From the NCBI RefSeq assembly GCF_009709555.1, contig NZ_WJBG01000192.1:1-44734 (forward strand): a stretch of 44,734 nucleotides of DNA, written 5' to 3'. The position numbers were made by a program, and so were the translations under genes. Below the pieces are notes generated by a model. The model was not told where the DNA came from. It made no database searches and saw nothing but the letters and a program-made list of their open reading frames with translations. Positions 37,471 through 44,734 of the stretch are shown here, piece after piece (position 1 is the first letter of the stretch; every line of letters starts with the position of its first letter). This DNA comes from Streptomyces blattellae (GTDB taxonomy: Bacteria > Actinomycetota > Actinomycetes > Streptomycetales > Streptomycetaceae).

Positions 37471-39048
37471 TCAGCGGCTCTTCTGGGAGAGCTGGAAGAC
37501 CTCCGCGGCCAGCCGGGTGGCCGCCTGGCTGGTGTCCCGCGCGAGCAGGTCGGTACGGATGACGCCCCCGGCCGCCAGATGCCGGTCGTACGGCAGGGTC
37601 CGCACGCTCGCCCCGGTCGCCTTCAACTGCTCGGCGGCCTTGTCGACGTCGACACCGGTGTGCGGCACGGTCTCGGTGAGCACGACCACGGTCGTGCTGG
37701 TGATGTCCCGGGGCAGCCCGTGCATCCACTGCAGGACCGCCCGCGTGCTGGCGATGCCCTCCAGCGTGGCGGGCACGGTGAGAACGCGGGCCTGCGCGGC
37801 GGACAGCGCGGTGCGGGCGACCTCTGCGGGCATCGTCTCGCAGTCCACGACCGTCACCCCGAAGTAGCGGCGCATCGACACCATCACCCGCTCGTAGGCC
37901 TTGGTGTCGAGCATCGCCCCGACCTGCCCCTGGCTGCCGGGCAACAGCCACGCGTTGTCGGGAAGTTGGACCAGGTAGCCGGTCACGTCGAGGAGCGACA
38001 TCTGGGGCTGTACGACGTCGGCGAGGTCGCCGGTGGTCCAGCGCAGCCTCTCCGCGCCGAGCCGCAACGGCAGCGAGCCGAGCGCCGGATCGGCCTCGAC
38101 GACGAGAGTCGGATCCTGGCGGTAGTGGGCGTACGTGGTGCCGAGCAGGGCGGCGACGGTCGTCTTGCCCGAGCCGCCGCGGATGGAGGTGACGGCGATC
38201 TGCCGGCCGGTGGTGACCGGTTGCTGCAGCACCTCGGCGGTCGCGGTGATCTCGGCGACCTCGCGCGCGGCCGAGGAGGAAACGGCACGGCGTACGGCAC
38301 GCAGGGCACGGGTGCTGAACGGCTCCCCGTGCCGCGGGCCCCGACCGGCGGAGGCGAGCTTCTCGTCCACGACCGGGCGGGAGTCGGGGGTGGGGCGGGG
38401 GGAGCGGGCGCGGGGGGCGGGGGCTTGGGGTTGGGCTTGGGGGTGGGGTTGGGCTTGGGGGTGGGGGTGGGGGTGGGATTGAGGGTGGGGGTGAGATTGG
38501 GGTTGGGGCTGCGGGACTTGCTGCGACTGGGCCTGGGCTTGGGCTTGGGCTTGGGCTTGCGGGACTTGCTGGGGCTGGGCGGGTGCGGGCTGTTGCTGGG
38601 GATACGGCTGCTGTTGAAGGTGGCCGTGGCCGTAGGGCTGCTGCTGGTGGGCGGCGGCCTGGTCGCCGTACGGCTGCTGCCGACCGTATCCCTGCTGTGG
38701 GTGGCCGTACGGCGGCTGCGGCTGCGGCGGCTGCGGCGGCTGCGCGGGGGCGGCCTGCTGCTGGTGGCCGTAGGCAGGCGCCTGGCCCTGCGGCGGAACG
38801 TTCTGCGGGGGCGGGCCCGGCTGCTGTTCCCGCTGCTGGGGAGGCTGTTGGGGCTGGGGGCCGGGTTGTTGAGGTGGCTGCTGTTGGGGGTGTTGGGGCT
38901 GTTGGGGGTGTTGGGGGTGTTGGGGCTCTGCGCCCGGTTGCTGAGGCGTCGGTTGGGGCTCTGCGCCAGGTTGTGGGGCACGCTGCCGGGCCGTGCCGCC
39001 CCTCAGGTCGCGCAGCACGTCGTTCTGCCAGTTGTCCCCACTCGGCAT
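37471..39048 (-). CDS. EspI-like MinD/ParA ATPase with Pro/Gln-rich N-terminus
   Basis: A 525-residue protein. Residues about 20-215 are extremely rich in Pro, Gln and His (PQQ, PHPQ, QAQAQ runs), a disordered tail. From about 280 a MinD/ParA-like domain begins: IAVTSIRGGSGKTTVAALLG (deviant Walker A, 290-297), LVVEADPALGSLPLRLG and VTVVDCETMPAEVARTALSA. Mycobacterial EspI has the same layout and modulates ESX-1 secretion; the function here is by analogy. The ATG has AAGGG about six bases upstream. It lies between eccD and eccC. Confidence 0.85.
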   Translation of the reverse strand: MPSGDNWQNDVLRDLRGGTARQRAPQPGAEPQPTPQQPGAEPQHPQHPQQPQHPQQQPPQQPGPQPQQPPQQREQQPGPPPQNVPPQGQAPAYGHQQQAAPAQPPQPPQPQPPYGHPQQGYGRQQPYGDQAAAHQQQPYGHGHLQQQPYPQQQPAPAQPQQVPQAQAQAQAQAQSQQVPQPQPQSHPHPQSHPHPHPQAQPHPQAQPQAPAPRARSPRPTPDSRPVVDEKLASAGRGPRHGEPFSTRALRAVRRAVSSSAAREVAEITATAEVLQQPVTTGRQIAVTSIRGGSGKTTVAALLGTTYAHYRQDPTLVVEADPALGSLPLRLGAERLRWTTGDLADVVQPQMSLLDVTGYLVQLPDNAWLLPGSQGQVGAMLDTKAYERVMVSMRRYFGVTVVDCETMPAEVARTALSAAQARVLTVPATLEGIASTRAVLQWMHGLPRDITSTTVVVLTETVPHTGVDVDKAAEQLKATGASVRTLPYDRHLAAGGVIRTDLLARDTSQAATRLAAEVFQLSQKSR

Positions 39049-39128
39049 GTCGCCCTTCTCTCCCGCTACGCCGCCGCCTTGTCGTCCGCCCGGAACGACG
39101 GTGCGGCGGCGCCTGGATCTTCGAAGCC

Positions 39129-40484
39129 TCAGAACTTGTTGAGCAGTTGCCCGTAGATGCCGAACACCCCGATGGCGAGCGGGAACAGCCCGATCACGCC
39201 GAGGGACTCGATCAGGTCGGCGAACCGCCGCAGCCGTACCCGCATATGCTCCGGCGGCTCCACCGCGAGGGCCAGCAGCGGCAGCAGTGCAGCCGCGGCG
39301 AGGAGGACCAGCGCGCCGGCACCCTCCGCCTGGTCCAGCCACAGCACCGCGAGACGTACGACGAGCAGCGCCGCCGCCCCGAGCAGCGCCACGACCTCCG
39401 CGAGCAGCGGGAAGGCCCGCGCCCGGGACAGCAGCACGACGGCGGTGACGGAGGCGAGGGACACCGTCCAGACGGTCGGCTCCTCCCCGGTGGTCAGCAG
39501 CCAGCCGCCCGCGGCCGCCGACGCGGCGGTGACCACGGTGGCGAGGGCGAGCCCGCGATGGGTGGCGGCGAGGGCGTTGGCGACCTCGTGCCGGCTCACC
39601 GACGTACCCGAGGAGCGCTTGTCGTCGAGCCCGGTGAGGCCCGAGGCCATCAACGCCAGCCTCGGCAGCAGCCCGAGCAGGATGAGGGAGACCACGGCCA
39701 TCACGGCGCCGATCCTGTCGCCCCGGTCCTGCACAAGGGCGACGGCCTCCCACAGCGCGGTCACGCCGACGATCGCCCCGGCCCCGATCAGCCCGCCGCG
39801 GCCGAGCGGCGAACAGTAGGCGAGCAGCATGAGCGGGAGCGCGAGTGCGGCGGCGACACCGGCCAGCCGGGCGGTCCAGGACCAGTCGTAGGCGTCGGCG
39901 GCGGTCCACGCGGTCAGCACGCCGAGCGCGCCGGACGCGAGCAGCAGGGCGGTGGCCAGCCCCCGGTTGCCCTGCCCGATCCTCGCGACCGCCGCACCGG
40001 CGACCAGGAACACCGCGGTGACGACCGCGAGCCCGGCGGCGACGGACTCCAGCGCGAACTCGCGCCGGGCCAGCAGCGCCGCGATCACGGCGAACACCAC
40101 GGTGGCGACACCGGCGGCGGGACGGCGTACGGCGGGACGCCAACGCCAGCCACGCAGGTCGAGGTCGTCGGCGACCTGGTCGGTGACGTCGTGCACGACC
40201 GGCGCCGGCGGTGCGGCGTGGGCCCGGACGAGACGCAGCACGGCGCCGTCGGGGACCTCCGCCGACGACAGCGTGGCGTCGTGCGGCAGCGCCGAGCCGT
40301 CGGAGGTGAGCAGTTGCCGGGTGGCCGGCCGGGACGCGGCCCGGTCGTCGAGCAACTGCAGGATCTCGGGGAGCAGTTGGCCGATCGGAGTGTCCGACGG
40401 CAGCACGAGGTCGGCGCGTCGCCGCTCACCGATCAGAGTGACCCTGCTGAGCTGGGTCCGGAACGCCGTTGCTGTGCTCACCAC
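39129..40484 (-). CDS. eccD: Type VII secretion integral membrane protein EccD
   Basis: A 451-residue protein: an N-terminal ubiquitin-like (YukD) domain of about 90 residues (QLSRVTLIGERRRADLVLPS, ending DGAVLRLVRA), then about 11 membrane helices to the C-terminus. EccD forms the membrane vestibule of the ESX complex. The start GTG is followed by a second GTG codon; either may be used. It is 80 bases upstream of the EspI-like gene. Confidence 0.93.
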   Translation of the reverse strand: MVSTATAFRTQLSRVTLIGERRRADLVLPSDTPIGQLLPEILQLLDDRAASRPATRQLLTSDGSALPHDATLSSAEVPDGAVLRLVRAHAAPPAPVVHDVTDQVADDLDLRGWRWRPAVRRPAAGVATVVFAVIAALLARREFALESVAAGLAVVTAVFLVAGAAVARIGQGNRGLATALLLASGALGVLTAWTAADAYDWSWTARLAGVAAALALPLMLLAYCSPLGRGGLIGAGAIVGVTALWEAVALVQDRGDRIGAVMAVVSLILLGLLPRLALMASGLTGLDDKRSSGTSVSRHEVANALAATHRGLALATVVTAASAAAGGWLLTTGEEPTVWTVSLASVTAVVLLSRARAFPLLAEVVALLGAAALLVVRLAVLWLDQAEGAGALVLLAAAALLPLLALAVEPPEHMRVRLRRFADLIESLGVIGLFPLAIGVFGIYGQLLNKF

Positions 40485-40560
40485 TCACCGGAACCTATCA
40501 TCGCGTCGTTTCGGCCATCGGCGTGCGCTGACGTGGTCACGTCGGCCATGGATGCCGTAC

Positions 40561-40872
40561 TCACTGCTTCTCCGCGCCCTTGCCGCCGGCACCGCTAGGT
40601 GAGGCGCTGGGAGTCGGGACGTACAGCTGCTGCTGTTGCTGTTGCTGCTGCTTCTCCTCGGCCCTCTGCTCGTCCAAGGTGGACTGGAGGAAGGACCAGC
40701 CGACGCATCCGGCGCACAGTACGGCCGCGATCGCGATGCCCGCGAACATCTTGCCGAACCGCTCGTCCGCCGTCCGCCGCCCGCGCTGCGCGCCGAACAG
40801 CAGCGCGTCACGCATCCGGCGCCGGCGCACCGCCACCGACTCCAGCAGTTGGCTGTCGTAGTCCCGTGCCAT
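40561..40872 (-). CDS. Small single-pass membrane protein beside eccD
   Basis: A 103-residue protein: a basic N-terminus (VAVRRRRMRDALLFGAQRGR), one membrane helix (about 42-64, MFAGIAIAAVLCAGCVGWSF), then a charged and eight-Gln tract and a Ser/Pro/Gly tail. No known domain. Position suggests an accessory component of the ESX locus. The ATG at 40872 (MARDYDSQLLESV) is well placed. It is not a WXG100 protein. Confidence 0.75.
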   Translation of the reverse strand: MARDYDSQLLESVAVRRRRMRDALLFGAQRGRRTADERFGKMFAGIAIAAVLCAGCVGWSFLQSTLDEQRAEEKQQQQQQQQLYVPTPSASPSGAGGKGAEKQ

Positions 40873-40909
40873 TCAGTCGTCCAGTCGTCGTCCTGCTTGT
40901 GCGTAGGGG

Positions 40910-41365
40910 TCAGTCGCCCGGGGCGAGGCCGAGATGCTGCCGCATGGCGGCGTACTTGTGCGTGAGCCGCCGGGCGGTGTGCTCGTCGAGTACGGCGAGA
41001 CGGCCGGGGTCGGCGTTGTGCGCGAGGTCGGCCGCCTTGACCAGCCGGGCGCCCGGGGTGGCCAGGATCCGGCGCGCGTACGCCTCCTGCTCCTCGCCCG
41101 CGCGCTTGGTCACGGCCCGCACGACGTCCTTCGTGCGCTGCGGCAGTGCGGCCGTTTCCAGCCACTCCTCGCTCAGCACCCCGTCCTCCACGGCGTCGTG
41201 CAGCCACGCGGCGGCGATGAGCTCGTCTCCCCCGCCCCTGGCTCGCACCCCCTCGGCGACGGCCGCCAGATGCTCGGCGTAAGGCCGTCCGGCCTTGTCC
41301 GTCTGCCCGGCGTGCGCGGCACGGGCGACGGCCTCGACCTCGGCCGGACCCAGGTCTTGCGGCAT
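40910..41365 (-). CDS. HD domain phosphohydrolase (RelA/SpoT hydrolase-like)
   Basis: A 151-residue protein. Metal ligands are visible as His18 (AAHAGQTDKAGRPYAEHL, with His32), His56-Asp57 (AWLHDAVED) and the Asp in KAADLAHN. The spacing and the GRPYAEHL and WLHDAVED motifs match the hydrolase half of RelA/SpoT proteins and stand-alone MESH1-like enzymes, so hydrolysis of (p)ppGpp or a related nucleotide is likely but unproven. It lies 37 bases upstream of the small membrane gene. The 98 bases upstream, AT-richer near 41385-41410, may carry a promoter. Confidence 0.85.
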   Translation of the reverse strand: MPQDLGPAEVEAVARAAHAGQTDKAGRPYAEHLAAVAEGVRARGGGDELIAAAWLHDAVEDGVLSEEWLETAALPQRTKDVVRAVTKRAGEEQEAYARRILATPGARLVKAADLAHNADPGRLAVLDEHTARRLTHKYAAMRQHLGLAPGD

Positions 41366-41463
41366 GCGATACCCCCTGTTTCGTGTCCGCAACGCAGTTT
41401 CCGCAACATAAGACAGGGACGCGCCATGCGTACAGCCGGGGTACGGACACCTCCCGGCCATCG

Positions 41464-42639
41464 TCACGGCCCTCCTGCCAGCCCCGTCACGATCATGACC
41501 AGCACCCCCAGCACCGGGACGAGCGCCACGTACGCGCGCGGCCGACGGCGGATGGGGACACCGGGGTCGTAGCGCGGGCCGTCGGGGCCAGGCCCGGGTG
41601 CCGGGAGCTTCTTCACCTTGCGCACGGCGACGAGGTTGCGGACCAGCGTCAACGGCGCGAAGAGGAGGAGGGAGAACGGGCTCCACCAGCCCACGCAGAG
41701 CGTGTGAGTGGTCAGGGCCCGGTACACCGCCAGCCCGCAGGTCATGCACATGGGGCCGGCCATCTTCTTGAACCCCATGAAGACGATCAGGCCTCGGTGG
41801 GCTCGGAACGTGACGTCTGCGGCGGGGGAACCTCCACAGAACTTGCACACGGAGGGGGCGGGGTCGGGGGATTTCGGCTGTGGGGCGGTGGCGGGTTGCT
41901 CGACGGCCGGATCGTCGTCGGGTGCGGGCCGGTCGGTGGAAGGGTCGGCGTACCAGGCGCGGAGGGAGGTGGCTATGGCGTCGAGGAACCCACTCTCCGC
42001 GGCCTCGGCGATCATCCCGTCGCAGACCCGCTCCCCGCGCACGATCGCCGCGGCGGCACGCATGGCGTCGGCGGGATGCAGTCGGCCGTCCTCCGGCAGT
42101 TCGGGCATCGGGTTGCCCATCCACCGGTACTCGGGGGTGACGACGCCGATACCGTCCAGTGCGGCAACAGCCCGCCGCATCCGCTCGCTGTAGAGCGGGA
42201 ACGCCACATGGGTGGCACCGCTCGGCAGCCTGTTCCCGCCACCCCACTTCACGTCCCGGTCCTCGTCCGTGAGCGCGTCGAAAGCGTCGGCGAGTTCCTG
42301 CCACGCTTCCGTGTCGTCACGGTCGAGTTGGGCGAGCAGGCGCCGACGGTCGGCCGGGGTGACGGTGAAGGCGAGCGCTTCGACGGCGGCTTTGTCGGGA
42401 GCGTCGCTGACCGGCCCGCCGCCGGGCTCCCGGCTGAGCAGATTGAGGACGCCGAGGGGAGTGAGGCCACGCTCCCGAGCCTCACGGATCCTGCCGTACC
42501 ACTCCATCCCGGCCTCGTTGGCGCTGCTGCTGCTCGCCTTCCGGTACATCCACTCGACGTCATCGGCATCGCACCAGGCGTAGCCGATCACTTCTCCGTC
42601 GGGAGCGGTGACGGTGATGTAGCGCACGGGGTTGATCAT
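41464..42639 (-). CDS. Three-part protein: immunity-like domain, DUF6508-like domain, zinc-ribbon membrane domain
   Basis: A 391-residue protein. Residues about 1-90 (NPVRYITVTAPDGEVIGYAW, then WYGRIREARERGLTPLGVL) are homologous to the two genes upstream (42715-43116 and 43109-43516). Residues about 100-235 resemble DUF6508 (RRLLAQLDRDDTEAWQELAD, ending AIVRGERVCDGMIAEAAESG). From about 265 two CxxC-type pairs (CKFCGG, CMTCG) are followed by membrane segments (WWSPFSLLLFAPLTLV, ALVPVLGVLVMIVTGLAGG). The last part matches a familiar streptomycete membrane family. ATG 42639 was chosen because homology to the paralogs begins there. Confidence 0.65.
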   Translation of the reverse strand: MINPVRYITVTAPDGEVIGYAWCDADDVEWMYRKASSSSANEAGMEWYGRIREARERGLTPLGVLNLLSREPGGGPVSDAPDKAAVEALAFTVTPADRRRLLAQLDRDDTEAWQELADAFDALTDEDRDVKWGGGNRLPSGATHVAFPLYSERMRRAVAALDGIGVVTPEYRWMGNPMPELPEDGRLHPADAMRAAAAIVRGERVCDGMIAEAAESGFLDAIATSLRAWYADPSTDRPAPDDDPAVEQPATAPQPKSPDPAPSVCKFCGGSPAADVTFRAHRGLIVFMGFKKMAGPMCMTCGLAVYRALTTHTLCVGWWSPFSLLLFAPLTLVRNLVAVRKVKKLPAPGPGPDGPRYDPGVPIRRRPRAYVALVPVLGVLVMIVTGLAGGP

Positions 42640-42714
42640 GCTGCTCAGGCCCGGTCGGCCACTACCTCCACAAGCCGTAGTTCCTCGTTCGGACACGGGT
42701 CGGCCGACTGTTCG

Positions 42715-43116
42715 CTAGGCACCCTTGGCGAGGGCCTCGACCGCGGCGGCGTTCGGGGCGTCGGCGAGGGAGCCTGGGAGGGGGCGACCCTTGCCAGCAG
42801 TCTCTGGGGTGCCGTACAACTCGGCCAAGGCCTGGGACGGCAGAAGGCACCGCTTCTTGGCATCGCGCAGCCGCCGGATCCAGAAGCCGCCCTCGTTCAC
42901 CGCGCGAGGGCCACCCGACTCCCGTGGTTCATATGCGGCGGCGTCTTCGTCACCGGCCCAGAGATGCCCGAGGATCGAGCCGTTCTCCTTGTCGACGACG
43001 GTGAAGTACTGCACCGGGTTCTCGGTCCAGTCCTGGTAGCGCGCCGGACCACCCGGCTTCTCCCTGAACTGCAAATCTTCTGCGAAGCGCGGATTGGCCG
43101 ACCGGGGGTCAGCCAC
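42715..43116 (-). CDS. Immunity-like small protein, paralog 2 of 3
   Basis: A 133-residue protein (VADPRSANPRFAEDLQFREK, VQYFTVVDKENGSILGHLWA, FWIRRLRDAKKRCLLPSQAL, PLPGSLADAPNAAAVEALAK). It aligns along its whole length with the gene upstream: W in an LWAGDED/VWANDRD motif, LRDAK/LRDGK, and LPGSLADAP/VPGSLAEAP. I do not recognise a named family. The GTG start overlaps the stop of the upstream paralog by eight bases (GTGGCTGA), so the two are translationally coupled. A role as immunity protein to the neighbouring ADP-ribosyltransferase is inference from position and duplication. Confidence 0.7.
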   Translation of the reverse strand: MADPRSANPRFAEDLQFREKPGGPARYQDWTENPVQYFTVVDKENGSILGHLWAGDEDAAAYEPRESGGPRAVNEGGFWIRRLRDAKKRCLLPSQALAELYGTPETAGKGRPLPGSLADAPNAAAVEALAKGA

Positions 43117-43516
43117 CCGAGGCCCTCTCTCTGAGTGCGGCAAGCGTCGGGGCCTCGGCGAGGGAGCCCGGAACGACGTGGCTCTGCTCACTGTCGTTCA
43201 TGCCTCGTGCCAGCTCGGCGAGCAGGGCCGTGGGAGTAAGCTCCCGGGCCTTGCCGTCGCGCAGAGCCCGCCCCCACCTGGCACCGGCGTTGACAGCGTT
43301 GGGCGGAAGTCCCGGCGGCACCACAAAGCCGGCCGCACCGTCCCTGTCGTTGGCCCACACGTACCCGATGACGGTGCCGGTGCGGTCGGCGACACTGAGG
43401 TACGTGACCGGCCCATCGGTATGACGGTTGTACTTCGCTGGGCCCGCCACGTGCTTGAATTGCCAGTCTTCCTCGAAACGCGAGGGCAATGGTTGTTCGT
43501 TGCTCATGAAGTCCAT
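43109..43516 (-). CDS. Immunity-like small protein, paralog 3 of 3
   Basis: A 135-residue protein (MSNEQPLPSRFEEDWQFKHV, VTYLSVADRTGTVIGYVWAN, RWGRALRDGKARELTPTALL, VVPGSLAEAPTLAALRERAS). It is the first of three genes sharing this domain and lies 63 bases downstream of the ADP-ribosyltransferase remnant, the usual position of an immunity gene. Two starts, MDF (43516) and MSN (43507), are possible. It is acidic and soluble with no signal peptide, as expected for an immunity protein acting in the cytoplasm. Confidence 0.7.
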   Translation of the reverse strand: MDFMSNEQPLPSRFEEDWQFKHVAGPAKYNRHTDGPVTYLSVADRTGTVIGYVWANDRDGAAGFVVPPGLPPNAVNAGARWGRALRDGKARELTPTALLAELARGMNDSEQSHVVPGSLAEAPTLAALRERASGG

Positions 43517-43579
43517 GTTTCTCTATGTCCGCCTGATGTGCGATGACGGCCCTCTCCCGCGCCTGCCAAGGGCCGTCTG

Positions 43580-43948
43580 CTACGGCAGCCTCGGCAAAAC
43601 CTCTCCGTAGAGGTGCCACTTGCCGGCCGTGTCCTGGAAGACGCGCGTCACCTTGACGTCCGAACCGCGAGCAAGCAACAGTTCCCGCTCTCCCTTGTTC
43701 ACGGAGATGTGGTCGATCCAGAGCGCGGGTGTGCCCTGCGGCACCCGTAGGTGCATGATCATCGGCTGGTAGTCGAAAGCTGCGGTCTTACCGAGCGACG
43801 TGGAGGTGAACCCATCGTCCTTGACGATCGTGCCCTCAAGGTCGGACAACATGTCCACCCTTTCGAGGAGGTGGTCGTAGCCAGTGCCTCGGACGACCAT
43901 GATGTCTTCCGGCACGGCGCGTCCGCCCATCACCCGGTCCATGTTGGG
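43580..43948 (-). pseudogene. ADP-ribosyltransferase toxin, C-terminal catalytic part, truncated by an IS
   Basis: Reading leftward from the IS end the frame gives HPNMDRVMGGRAVPEDIMVV, RGTGYDHLLERVDML, DDGFTSTSLGKTAAF, MHLRVPQGTPALWIDHISVN and KGERELLLARG. These are the three marks of R-S-E class ADP-ribosyltransferases: Arg in VVRG, the STS motif in FTSTS and the ExE motif (ERE) in KGERELLLARG. It is most like bacterial exotoxin and polymorphic toxin domains (pfam03496 type). The N-terminal part, which would carry delivery and trafficking domains, is missing because the IS256-type element begins at about 43949. The TAG is at 43580-43582. Confidence 0.75.
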
Positions 43949-44734
43949 GTGTGTCAATTTAACGGCTGATCTTGGTTGTTGATGGTCAGTTGTTGCTCGG
44001 GGTGAGGCGGCCATCGAAGGCGATCTGGAACGCGTTCAGGGGTGCTTTCCAGCGCATGGTCCACCTCTTGCGGCCCTTGCCGGTCGGGTCCAGGCTCATC
44101 AGCGCCATGTAGATGCACTTGAGGGCGGCGGCCTCGTTGGGGAAGTGCCCGCGGGCCCGGACGGCCCTGCGGATGCGGGCGTTGACGCTCTCGATCGCGT
44201 TCGTGCTGCAGATGACCTTGCGGATCTCGACGTCGAAGGAGAGGAAGGGCACGAACTCGGCCCAGGCGTCCGACCACAGCTTCACGATCGCCGGATACTT
44301 TCGGCCCCACGTCTCCTGGAACTCGAGGAACCGCTCCGTCGCCGCGTCCTCGCTGGGCGCGGTGTAGACGGGCTTGAGAGCCTTGGCGACCTTGTCCCAG
44401 TCCTGGCGGGCCGCATATCGGAACGAGTTCCGCAGCAGGTGAACCACACACGTCTGGACGATCGTGCGAGGCCAGACGGTCTCCACCGCCTCGGGAAAAC
44501 CCTTCAGCCCGTCGCAGACCAGCATCAGCACGTCGTCCAGGCCGCGGTTCTTCAGCTCGGTGAACACGTGCAGCCAGTACTTGGCGCCCTCTCCGCCGTC
44601 GCCGGCCCAGATGCCGAGGATGTCGCGGGTCCCGTCCACCGTCACCGCCATCACGACATAGACCGGACGGTTCGCGACCTGCCCGTCCCTGATCTTGACG
44701 TTGATGGCATCCACGAACAAAACCGGGTAAACAC
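43949..44734 (-). mobile_element. IS256-family insertion sequence (partial; runs off right edge)
   Basis: The left end appears to lie at GTGTGTCAATTTAACGG (from about 43949), where the toxin frame ceases to make sense and AT-richer sequence starts. The transposase fills the rest. The right end and any target-site duplication are outside the window, so the exact boundary is estimated to within a few bases. Confidence 0.8.
43986..44734 (-). CDS. IS256 family transposase, C-terminal part
   Basis: About 249 residues are present, entering from the right edge as YPVLFVDAINVKIRDGQVAN. Catalytic DDE residues are visible: Asp in FVDAINV, Asp in VCDGLKGFPEAV and Glu in STNAIESVNARIRRAVR. VQTCVVHLLRNSFRY and FPNEAAALKCIYMAL are further IS256 hallmarks. 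The reading frame is intact to its stop at 43986-43988, so the element may still be active if its missing part is complete. Confidence 0.93.
   Translation of the reverse strand, partial: VYPVLFVDAINVKIRDGQVANRPVYVVMAVTVDGTRDILGIWAGDGGEGAKYWLHVFTELKNRGLDDVLMLVCDGLKGFPEAVETVWPRTIVQTCVVHLLRNSFRYAARQDWDKVAKALKPVYTAPSEDAATERFLEFQETWGRKYPAIVKLWSDAWAEFVPFLSFDVEIRKVICSTNAIESVNARIRRAVRARGHFPNEAAALKCIYMALMSLDPTGKGRKRWTMRWKAPLNAFQIAFDGRLTPSNN

Noticed and set aside
38380..39000. Long simple-sequence tracts (GGGGTTGGG-like) that might be a repeat array or G-quadruplex locus
   Set aside because: They are explained by the Pro/Gln/His-rich coding sequence of the EspI-like protein on the other strand.
40561..40872. 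Possible WXG100 (EsxA/EsxB) protein beside eccD
   Set aside because: About the right length, but it has a membrane helix and no WxG motif.

Overview
The window is streptomycete chromosome. It is very GC-rich with strong third-position GC bias, GTG starts and ATGA-type overlaps are common, and the gene order rne / DUF2344 / radical SAM / rodA-pbp2-mreD-mreC-mreB / ndk / folC / valS / clpX-clpP2-clpP1 / tig is the conserved Streptomyces core block. Most core genes lie on the minus strand.

Layout. (1) 1-1620: the 5' part of an RNase E/G gene and a DUF2344 (TIGR03936) gene, both minus. (2) 1827-7188: a complete streptomycete gas vesicle cluster, gvpO-A-F-G-Y-Z-J-L-S-K, on the plus strand. It sits between the DUF2344 gene and its usual partner, the TIGR03960 radical SAM gene (7182-9131), and its last stop codon overlaps the radical SAM stop tail to tail. 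(3) 9206-9298: two type I-E-like CRISPR repeat cores around one spacer. The spacer translates to almost the same 11-residue stretch as part of the adjacent radical SAM gene. (4) 9304-23853: a CYTH-CHAD protein, the cell-shape and sporulation-wall set (rodA, pbp2, mreD, mreC, mreB), ndk, a DUF4233 protein, folC, valS and a plus-strand Pro/Gln/Tyr-rich membrane-anchored protein. (5) 23933-28558: the clpX, clpP2, clpP1 and tig proteostasis block, with a candidate ClgR operator upstream of clpP1. (6) 28769-29743: tRNA-Pro (minus) and tRNA-Gly (plus). The 3' end of tRNA-Gly is duplicated 662 bp downstream, and the tRNA's probable terminator lies beyond the second copy, so a small integrated element or its remnant separates them. 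(7) 30522-31691: a membrane acyltransferase whose 3' end is part of a 152-bp tandem duplication.

(8) 31958-43516: a type VII secretion (ESX) block on the minus strand: eccD, an EspI-like MinD/ParA ATPase, a three-ATPase eccC and a frameshifted DUF6177 gene. No WXG100 substrate, EccB, EccE or mycosin is present in the window. Upstream of eccD are a small membrane protein, an HD hydrolase and three related genes of one small domain family. Upstream of those is the catalytic end of an ADP-ribosyltransferase toxin, cut off by an IS256-family element that runs out of the window (43949-44734). The arrangement fits a polymorphic toxin with tandem immunity-like genes beside its possible secretion machine, now broken by the IS. 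That reading is inference.

The most interesting points are the CRISPR-like mini-array with a spacer resembling its neighbour gene, the IS-truncated ADP-ribosyltransferase with three immunity-like paralogs, the displaced tRNA-Gly terminator, and the 152-bp duplication at the edge of the ESX block.
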